A program made the position numbers and the translations under genes. Shown in pieces: positions 56,627 through 64,000 of a DNA stretch of 64,000 nucleotides. Within the stretch, counting starts at the first letter, position 1; every line of letters starts with the position of its first letter. The stretch is from contig RPFO01000041.1 of NCBI GenBank assembly GCA_009746045.1, positions 6,075,323-6,139,322 on the forward strand, given 5' to 3'. The DNA is from Mesostigma viride (Eukaryota; Streptophyta; Mesostigmatophyceae; Mesostigmatales; Mesostigmataceae). The notes beneath the pieces are model-generated. The model made no database searches. It worked only from the letters and a program-made list of their open reading frames with translations, and had not been told where the DNA came from.

Positions 56627-56654
56627 TCCTTTGTGTTCAGCTGGCTAAGGGGGG

Positions 56655-57432
56655 TGTTGGGGATCATATACCCACCTGCCCACACTATATTCCAGCCTGA
56701 CTTTATTCTTCTTTGTTTTACTTCACAAGGGCTGAGAATTTGATAGATTTGATAAGTTAGATGAATTGCTCTCAATGAGCTGATCAATGTTCATGTGCCA
56801 TAGTCCTATATTTGGCCATAGATCTCTTGTACCTGAGTTGGTCTAGTAGCATCACTTCCATGCTTGACAAGTGGTGTACTTCTTTGGTAGACAAGTGTCC
56901 ATTCCATGAGCTGACATGTGTTGGAAGCTCATAGTGACAAGTGTTGCATTCCATTGACTGACAAGTGGATAGACTCATTGGATTACACTTGTCATTCCAA
57001 GTAGAAACCATGTGTCACTTTATTAAGCATTAGATGTGGCACATTGTTCAGAGGACATTTGGCAATCAACTGTCATGCCAGCTCATTAGAACCTTTCTAG
57101 AATGACCTTGGAATGTTCTAGGAATATGCCAGGAATATTCCTGGAATATACTGAGAATATGCTGGGAATATGCTTAGATGTTTCTACAAGCTTCTATGAT
57201 GACATCAGCATCTGATGTCATCCTTCCTAGCTAGAAAGGTATAAAAAGAAACTGGCTCCTAAGGCCAGGTACCTCTTTTCCTAACCTCTCAGCCTAAGAA
57301 ATAAAACTCTTTTTCTGGTCTCTCTTCCATTGTCTTCAAGCTCAGTCTTTCATCACCTGCAAGGTGCAAGGGTAACAAGGCCAAGCACAAGGCATTGTGT
57401 AAAACCCATTAGTTTCCTCTACCTTTCCAACA
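56655..57432 (+). repeat. Copia-1 3' LTR, complete
   Basis: 778 bp, TGTTGGGG...TTCCAACA. It supplies the full LTR start that the 5' copy lacks. Confidence 0.9.
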
Positions 57433-59481
57433 TCCACAGATGACACCTTCAACCCACAGTGCTTAGTCAAGAAGTCTTCCAAGGTGAGCCTCCGAATGAT
57501 GGGACTGGACCTGAGACCTTCTAGACCCTTCAGAATCAGCAGGTAGCTAGACTGGAGCTCTGCTTGCCAGGCTACAGGAATTAACTGGCACATGAAATGG
57601 AGTTTCACAATGCCACACCTGCTGAGCCACACTGGGATCACCCTTCAGAAATGCTCTCTTGAAATCTAGCAGAACTGAAGACATATCAGCACCCTGGTTC
57701 AGCATACCGACATACAGGGACAATAAAATACGCCATGTATCATGTAGCATCCCAGGTGTATACAACTCCTCGCCCAGAAGATCCCCAGTACCACGGTATT
57801 CATTGAGAACTGGACGCACATGGGGAACAGACACCCCCTCCACCTCCTTCCGCTTGATGACGAATCTGAGCTTCAACCGTGTACTGTATGGAGGAACTTC
57901 ATTCACAGGCTGACAGCAGTCAAACTGCAACCACTCCTCTAGGGCCTTGGCAAATGCTAGCCTCCAGGCCTCAAACATCAGAGGAGAACTCATTTCCTGG
58001 ACAAGCTGATCATAGCTGAGAGGAGAATGAGCAGCCAGGGATCTCTTAGTAATACCAATACTGCTAGGATGGAGAGCAGCTGGCATCACAAGACTGGAAG
58101 CCACAGGAATCTGATCCTCAGGCCACTGCACATTCCTGATCGCTTTCACAGGCTTAAATACACTGGTAAGGGAGGCTTTGAAGTTGACCAATGGGATACT
58201 GCCCCAGCCAAACTTTCTCAGCTTATCATGTGCCACAACAATTCCAGGAGAGCTCAGAAAATTTTGACCCAAGATGATAGGGCCATCATAATCTTCAAGC
58301 ACAAGAAATGTGACATCCTCACCCATGAAGGGTACCAGCACCTCTACCAATACCATAATGTGTGTCCTGCCACTAAAGTCAGACACCCAAGCACAACTAG
58401 GCGAAAGCACCTGCCGTTGACCTGTATGTTGAGATCCCATAACAGAAACCTCAGCATTGGTATCTACCTCTAGGACAGCATCCTCGGACTCCTCCAACTG
58501 GCTGAGCTTGGACACCCGAGGTCCTTGCTTGGCTTTTTGCATAGCCAGCACCACATCTTTCAGGCCCACACCTCTATGCTTAGTGAGGCTAGAGGGGACC
58601 ACATCTGCCTGTCCAATGACTGGAGAGCTAACCGGTCCAGGGGTCTGGCCAGGACTTGCCCGGGGATTACCTCCACTTTGAACGTGATGATCAGGGATGA
58701 CGTCATGACCAACTTGCAAGGTTGTCACATCAGGAGTTACTGCCTCTGCTTCAGCACCCCTTAGACGTACATATGACCACGACAGACGGTGCACATTCTG
58801 GGGAGGATCCTCCATCTTCACCCAGCACTTGTGCCCAGCTAGTTCCACCCTGGTCACTACTCCAGGGTGCCAGCTACCACGCTTGCCTGCAAGCTTGGGC
58901 TCTTTCCACACAATTACCCTCTGGCCAACAACAGCTTTCAGAACACTCCAGCCCTTGTCTTTCTGCCTCAACTTGGCAAACTTGAACATAAGGCTATCTT
59001 TCCAGGCTTGCTCTACCTCAGTAGGGAGCTCCCGAAGATGCAATGATAATGGAGTCACAGGGACCTCTCCAACATACATGGATGCCCTGACATTCAATCT
59101 GTCCTCAACTGACCTTAACCAGGCCGTCTTGATAATAGCTGGAACCAATCTTGGAATCTTCTTCTCCGTCAGCAGAATAGTCTTGAGTTCTCTGATTGTC
59201 CTCTCCACCACGCCTTGACTGCCATGGGACTCCCTGTGTACAACAAATAACTCAGGGAGATCTTCATTCCCCATGCAGCACTCAAATTCTAAATCACACT
59301 GCAGCTGGATCACTGGTTTCATTCTGGATCTGATAGCCTGGAGCCCAGCCACCAAACATGACTTAGACTTGTCTTGCAATAGCTCCAGCACCTTGTACTT
59401 GGTGTATCTGTCAACACCCACCAACAAAATCAGTTTCCTGATTTCTTGGATATCACATTGTACATATCCAGGCTGCAACAC
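57433..59481 (-). pseudogene. pol: RT-F pol: integrase, protease-like, partial reverse transcriptase
   Basis: Integrase core QCDIQEIRKL, LQCDLEFEC and GVVERTIRELKT (D, D, E); protease-like VDTNAEVSVM (DTNAE at 58450-58464) with IILGQNFL; reverse transcriptase RLKLRFVIKRKE, EELYTPGMLHDTW and DFKRAFLKGD. A frame change near 57560 precedes ILKGLEGLRSSPIIRR and SSVD, where Copia-1 interrupts just before the expected HGDD region. The integrase-before-protease order is intact in a single open frame of more than 600 codons. Confidence 0.85.
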
Positions 59482-59935
59482 AGGTTGTCTGACATGAGAC
59501 TTCTTAGGCTATTATAGGAGCAACCAGCCTACAGGAACAAGCCTCAGCAACCTGCTTTACTGCTTAGGTGATGTGCTTTGATCAGCACTATCACTTACAA
59601 CCATGCTCCCCATTGCATCATTCAGGCCATCAGCCTCATCCTCCTCCTCTAAAGGAGCCTCCTGCCCTAAGGCAGGACTTCCACGCTCCAACATTGAAGG
59701 AGTACGTAAACTACCTCCAAGAGCCATGTGGGAACGTTGTTGCCTTGTGGTATAACTGCTTTCACCATGGTGACGTGGGAAGACCCAGTCACTACCCCAT
59801 TGTGTTCTTCCTCGATGGATGCACCCTCAACCTGACAGTGCAGGGAGCAAATCAACTTCATCCAGAGTAATGGGGGGGTCACTCTTAGCCCCCTCCCTGG
59901 CGGACCCTAGCAAGCCCAGGGAAGGCAGAATCCTG
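59482..59935 (-). other. RT-F gag-pol spacer
   Basis: About 450 bp between the gag stop and the recognisable integrase; no clear motif. The integrase zinc region seen in RT-A, B and E is not recognisable here, so part of it may be decayed. Confidence 0.4.
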
Positions 59936-60987
59936 TCAGGTTGGGTTGTTATACCCACCTTGGCCCCTTTGCTTACGCCAGCTAGGGCAGTCCTTACGGA
60001 TGTGGCCCTGCTGGTGACAGAAATAACATGTGATACGAGGTGTCCCCACCCCAGGTGGTCCCCGCTGGGACCCCACCCTGTTGAAATCAAATCTGGGACG
60101 CTGAGCCGCTGGCTGCTCCTGGGAAGGACCTCCACGACGCTTGAAGCCACTGAAGCCCTTGGCCTGGAAGCCCCCCCGCTTGGAAGGCCCTGACCTTGGT
60201 GGGCCATAACCGTTGGAGGGCTGCCCCCCCATTGGTTGCCCTTGACCTTGGGAACACTGACCCCTGCTGCAGCTGCCACCTCCACCTTATCCTTCTCCTT
60301 CTGCTTCTCCCTGGCCTTGTCTGCCTCCTTCTTGCCTCCCACATACTTGCCCCTGAAATAATCCTTGATCTTGGCCACCATAGCAGCCCAGGTGGTGCAT
60401 GTACGCATGTGCACCTGCAGGGTATCCAAGGTGACCTCATCCAATCCCAGGCTACCTAGGAAATCATCCATGGCAATCTCATCTGACACTACATGCCCCT
60501 TGCCAGCACAATTGTGCCTGAGCTCCTGAAAATCCTCAAATGCCTGCAGAATCAGGCCCTCAGCCTTGAAATCAATGTACTCCTTCTTCCAAAAGGAGCC
60601 ATCACTAGCCCTCTTATCATCTAGGAACACCTCAAACTCAGCTAGAAAAACCTCCCAGGAATCTCCATCCTCAAACTTGTCATTTACATACTTCTGCACC
60701 CTCTTGGGACACTTAAGAAGGTACTGTGACATACACAGCACCTGCAGAGGATTGTTACCATTATACAAGCCCTTATATCCCTTAAGGTGCCTAATGGTAA
60801 TATCCTTATCCTTAACAGTCCAGTGCTCCTTGAGACTGGGAAGCTGGTTAAGAATAGCAAAGCCCTCCTGGGCCTTGGCTCTGCGGGGTTGCTCTGCTGC
60901 CACTGCTGCTGCTGCTGCTGGACGATTAAAATTCTGACCCCGCAGCATTCGCTCGTCGCGTATCTCGCCGTCTTCCAAACCCTGCAT
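59936..60987 (-). pseudogene. gag: RT-F gag with one frameshift
   Basis: The ATG at 60987 gives MQGLEDGEIRDERMLRGQNF. The capsid region includes ITIRHLKGYKGLYNGNN and SWEVFLAEFEVFLDDKRASDG. It becomes Lys-rich (REKQKEKDKVEV), and near 60200 a frame change leads to a Gly/Arg/Pro-rich part and the knuckle CYFCHQQGHIRKDC, ending near 59936. The unshifted frame runs on to 59827 without motifs. Confidence 0.75.
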
Positions 60988-61137
60988 GGTCGCTGCGAAT
61001 GCCGATGACAACTGTCGATGCCGATGCCGATGCTGAAGAAAGAATACTGCTGGGGAATTAATAAATTAATCCCTTAAGCTCTGGAACCAAGAAAAAAATT
61101 TTCCTGAATTAATTCACTGTTAATTATAACAGAAAAT

Positions 61138-61467
61138 TTAATCCAGCCGCATATCGTCGCGCGGAGGCTGCAATACGTTATCCAAAATCTGCTGCACAAT
61201 ACTCGGATATAAATCAGGAAGCCCCTCGTTATTTTCACCTGGCTCCTCAGCGTTTGATTGCCGCTGAATCGAAGCAGCGACGTTTATGATACCGTCGACT
61301 GACGACGCCCACCCGTTGTTGCTAATCGGAACTGCAACAGCCGGAAGCGTCGCCGAAATTCCAGACCACGCTGTCGCCAACGCCAGAACACCCAAGCCGT
61401 AGGTGCGAAGCGCCGAAATTACTTGAGCTTGTTCGTCTGATCCCGACGCTGCAAGCCTTCGGAAAAT
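61138..61467 (-). pseudogene. C-terminal ORF0 fragment of RT-F
   Basis: A frame open from the SDR-2 junction at 61467 to a stop at 61138, in the position of ORF0 before gag. It includes SGSDEQAQVISALRTYGLGV, loosely like the RERQVLINLVAFLASLREW region of RT-A, then an acidic end (EEPGENNEGLPDLYPS). Homology is weak by eye; position is the main argument. Confidence 0.4.
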
Positions 61468-61931
61468 TCGGATTTCTCTGAAAATAGTTTATTAAACAGA
61501 ATGCGGGAAAGAAAGGGCCGCCACAACCTTGTGGCTGTACATGCAGAGAGGCTTGTTAGACGAATGGGGACGACTTGTTGTTTACCGGGGAATCCTACTG
61601 GCAACTAGCTTTGCCTTTTGTAAGTCAGGCGCCGTTTGTTTGAACGGCCGGCCATGTGTGGAATGCTGACGGAAGTTGCGTCAAAAAGCTGTAATAAAAT
61701 CTGATGTAACCAGCACTCACCAATTGATTGGTGTGCTGCTTGGTTGGGTAGTGTGTTCAGGGTTGCATTCGAAGAGTACACATGGCCTGACAGCTCAGAC
61801 GTGTGACAGATGAGCTGGCTGGCTGAATTATTAAATTGTCAGCGTTAGGATATTTCTGGTTTTGCCGTTTTCCATTTTGACGGTAGGCTTGATAAGCATG
61901 GTCGGCGGGTTGTGACCCGTAATTGTTTCTT
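61468..61931 (+). repeat. SDR-2 repeat A1
   Basis: Starts TCGGATTTCTCTG and ends TAATTGTTTCTT; its mate is A2 at 63004-63467, apparently identical. Confidence 0.85.
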
Positions 61932-62883
61932 TGAATGTGCTCACTGAAGCAGTATGAGCGGCCTCGCTGCTATGGCGGCGGGGCTAAAGAAAATTAGGCA
62001 AAGACCCCGTCCTTGCCTGCTATGAAGTCGCGGGCTTTGCGACTTCACGGCAGGTAGGGGCGGTTTGAACGGAACGGAAATTTCGCGTTACCAATGTGCC
62101 AAGTGGTTCTGGTTGGCACCTTGCTGGGCAGCGTCTCGGTGGTCATAGAAAGTGGGCTGGGCGCCCCGCCCCGGCTGCTGGTAATTCCAGCAGCGGAGCC
62201 AATCATGTCGACTAAGAAGTCCGCAGCTAATGCGGAAACTGTGCGAAGGTCAATAGATTAATTTGGATTCCATGAGACTGCGCTGGTAGTCAGTCCGCGG
62301 CCCACAGCCTAGGGCGCTGCATGGCGCTGCCTTCGGCTTGGTGCGCGGCCCTTTTTTGTTATGGGCCAGCGAGGGATATAAGGGTGACGCGCGGCCGGCT
62401 AATTTCTTGCGTTCCGGAAGAAAATATATTTGCAAAATTCCCACAAAAGGAACCGAGTATCGGAGAGGCGTCTCGGCTGGCTGTGGCAGTGCCTGGCCTT
62501 GTCGTCTCTCCCTGCTCAGCACCCGGCAGGTAGCGGTTCAAACCCTGGTGGCGTCGGAATGCAAATTTTCTGGGTTTTTATCTGGAATAATATTTTGCTG
62601 AGGCGGCTCCGCGGATTCGCTAACCTTTTATCGTCGGGCCCCTTAGGGGGTTATTATAGCCTTGTGCGGGCTGAGTCGCCATGAAGGAGATGTTGCGACA
62701 CGCCCCACTTTGTGGTCTTTTTATGGAAGCGGCTACCCTCGAGGCTGCCTGGAAGAGGGGGGGGATTCTTCTTCTTTTCTTTGTTCACTGTTATTGGGGC
62801 AACAGTGATCCTATCAAGTTTTGTTTCCTGAACGGCGACAGTGCGGGGGAGGAGGGCAATGGCGCCAGGGACTGGGGTGGATC
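61932..62883. other. SDR-2 internal region
   Basis: Noncoding. Contains CTATGGCGGC near 61970, as in SDR-1, and a GAAGTCGC/GCGACTTC hairpin near 62025. Short frames show no domain. Confidence 0.6.
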
Positions 62884-63003
62884 GGGGGCTCTTGCTCCTG
62901 CATGCGAGGGAGACGAGATGACTACTTAAACCTGCCTTTGGCAGGGGCTCTACTCATTGTTTTCAATCAAATGCTGGTTTTCTTGGGAGCTCAAGTGTCA
63001 TAA
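62884..63003 (+). repeat. SDR-2 repeat B1 (holds the empty PB-2 site)
   Basis: GGGGGCTCTTGCTCC...CAAGTGTCATAA. It contains ACTACTTAAACC (TTAA at 62926-62929), the uninterrupted counterpart of the PB-2 insertion site in B2. Confidence 0.8.
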
Positions 63004-63534
63004 TCGGATTTCTCTGAAAATAGTTTATTAAACAGAATGCGGGAAAGAAAGGGCCGCCACAACCTTGTGGCTGTACATGCAGAGAGGCTTGTTAGACGAA
63101 TGGGGACGACTTGTTGTTTACCGGGGAATCCTACTGGCAACTAGCTTTGCCTTTTGTAAGTCAGGCGCCGTTTGTTTGAACGGCCGGCCATGTGTGGAAT
63201 GCTGACGGAAGTTGCGTCAAAAAGCTGTAATAAAATCTGATGTAACCAGCACTCACCAATTGATTGGTGTGCTGCTTGGTTGGGTAGTGTGTTCAGGGTT
63301 GCATTCGAAGAGTACACATGGCCTGACAGCTCAGACGTGTGACAGATGAGCTGGCTGGCTGAATTATTAAATTGTCAGCGTTAGGATATTTCTGGTTTTG
63401 CCGTTTTCCATTTTGACGGTAGGCTTGATAAGCATGGTCGGCGGGTTGTGACCCGTAATTGTTTCTTCCCACCCATCCCACCCTTGGGGGGCTCTTGCTC
63501 CTGCATGCGAGGGAGACGAGATGACTACTTAAGG
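63004..63534 (+). repeat. SDR-2 repeats A2 and interrupted B2
   Basis: A2 63004-63467, a GC-rich linker of about 21 bp, then the first 46 bp of B2 up to TTAA. The rest of B2 presumably lies beyond PB-2, outside the window. Confidence 0.75.
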
Positions 63535-64000
63535 GGACGTGGCGCGCCGAATATTTTCCGCGCGAAAAAATTCGCGGCACCGGCCGTACCGTGAAAAGTG
63601 GGTGCTCCGTGCGCGCACCACTTGCGGAAGTGGCCATGGCGACTGCGTTTAGGCGAAACTAGCAATGTAGGGCTAGAGAAATGCAAAAAAAATGATTGGA
63701 TGTTGAAGACGATGATTTAATGATGTTGGATTGCGGCGGCAAGTGGCTGGTTTACAATATCGCTGCTTTCTTTTACTGCCATCGGCATGGGGGGTAATCT
63801 GCATTTTTTGGTCGCGCGGAATAAAATAGAATTCGTGATTGCGGCAGTAAATTCTCAGTTTTGGGGGTCTTTTTGACCGTGAAGGATGCATTCATATCGG
63901 TAGCATCGAATTCTTAACCGAACGGGTGCTTTTTGCTACATTTTCGGCCATTCTCTGTAAGTATTTTTTCAGGCCTGCGCAGTGCATGTCGGAACATTCC
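63535..64000 (+). mobile_element. PB-2, second copy of the TTAA element, truncated by window end
   Basis: Begins GGGGACGTGGCGCGCC after TTAA and follows the first 466 bp of PB-1 with only a few substitutions. Inserted in SDR-2 repeat B2, whose twin B1 keeps the empty site. Confidence 0.8.

Larger units (their letters stand above)
51504..57432 (+). mobile_element. Copia-1, near-complete Ty1/copia element
   Basis: LTRs (51504-52265, lacking 16 bp; 56655-57432, 778 bp) end TGTTGG...CCAACA. The primer site TGGTATCGGAG (52266) is of initiator-Met type. Order gag, protease, integrase, reverse transcriptase, RNase H is canonical, in contrast to the RT group. One frameshift lies in the integrase. 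Its right end lies inside the RT-F reverse transcriptase. Confidence 0.9.
57433..61467 (-). mobile_element. RT-F, truncated retrotransposon of the RT group
   Basis: Minus-strand ORF0 tail, gag, integrase, protease-like and the first half of reverse transcriptase. The 3' half is cut by Copia-1 at 57433 and the 5' LTR plus ORF0 start by SDR-2 at 61468. Domain order matches RT-A and RT-B. Confidence 0.8.
61468..63534 (+). mobile_element. SDR-2, second split-direct-repeat element
   Basis: A1 (61468-61931, 464 bp), internal (61932-62883), B1 (62884-63003), A2 (63004-63467, 464 bp), linker starting CCCACCCATCCC, then B2 from 63489, interrupted by PB-2 at TTAA (63531-63534). It has the same A1-internal-B1A2B2 layout as SDR-1 with unrelated repeat sequence. 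No coding capacity was recognised. Its left end interrupts RT-F ORF0 without an obvious target duplication. Confidence 0.6.

Overview
This is a eukaryotic nuclear window built almost entirely of mobile DNA plus one block of virus-like genes. No spliced host gene, rRNA or complete tRNA was found. The mix of Ty1/copia (one with an initiator-Met-type primer site), chromodomain and PHD-bearing Ty3/gypsy, TTAA-target DNA elements and large-DNA-virus genes suggests an alga or related protist. The species cannot be named from sequence alone.

Layout. 1-1779: degenerate repeats, no gene. 1780-8606: a compact virus-like segment. It begins with a decapitated gene (1780-1956) and then carries nine short-spaced, stop-free genes on both strands. 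These include a J-domain protein with an N-myristoylation-type start, a Cys-rich basic protein, a staphylococcal-nuclease-like protein and several small membrane proteins. A split-direct-repeat element (SDR-1, 2916-5039) interrupts it, so the viral DNA appears to have been colonised by a cellular element. 8607-29023: retroelement RT-A, with gag-pol in one frame. Nested in it are a TTAA-target element (PB-1, in its 5' LTR), a TIR element (M1), an 884-bp palindrome made of palindromes (PAL, in its pol) and a complete second retroelement, RT-B (20512-28973, minus strand), in its 3' LTR. 29024-31511: truncated RT-C (minus). About 31821-46116: remains of Gypsy-1, which has a cytosine-methyltransferase-like fragment and an integrase ending in a PHD finger. 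It is split by the complete element RT-E (32820-41312) and by truncated RT-D (41716-43947). 46231-51503: 3' half of a chromodomain Gypsy-2 with an extra 3' ORF. 51504-57432: Copia-1, canonical, with heat-shock-element-like LTRs. 57433-61467: truncated RT-F (minus). 61468-63534: a second split-direct-repeat element, SDR-2, entered by PB-2, a second copy of the TTAA element that runs off the window.

The most interesting material is the RT-A/B/C/D/E/F group. Most features below are seen in several members: LTRs ending AGTT...AACT instead of TG...CA, an extra ORF (ORF0) before gag, integrase placed upstream of the protease-like domain, a protease motif without the usual Gly (DTNSQ, DTQAQ, DTNAE), and a reverse transcriptase box reading HGDD instead of YVDD. 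This looks like a coherent, possibly undescribed retrotransposon lineage. PAL and the two SDR elements are the other strong candidates. Several insertions are dated against each other by target-site duplications, paired empty sites and restored reading frames, so the window is a readable stratigraphy of insertions.
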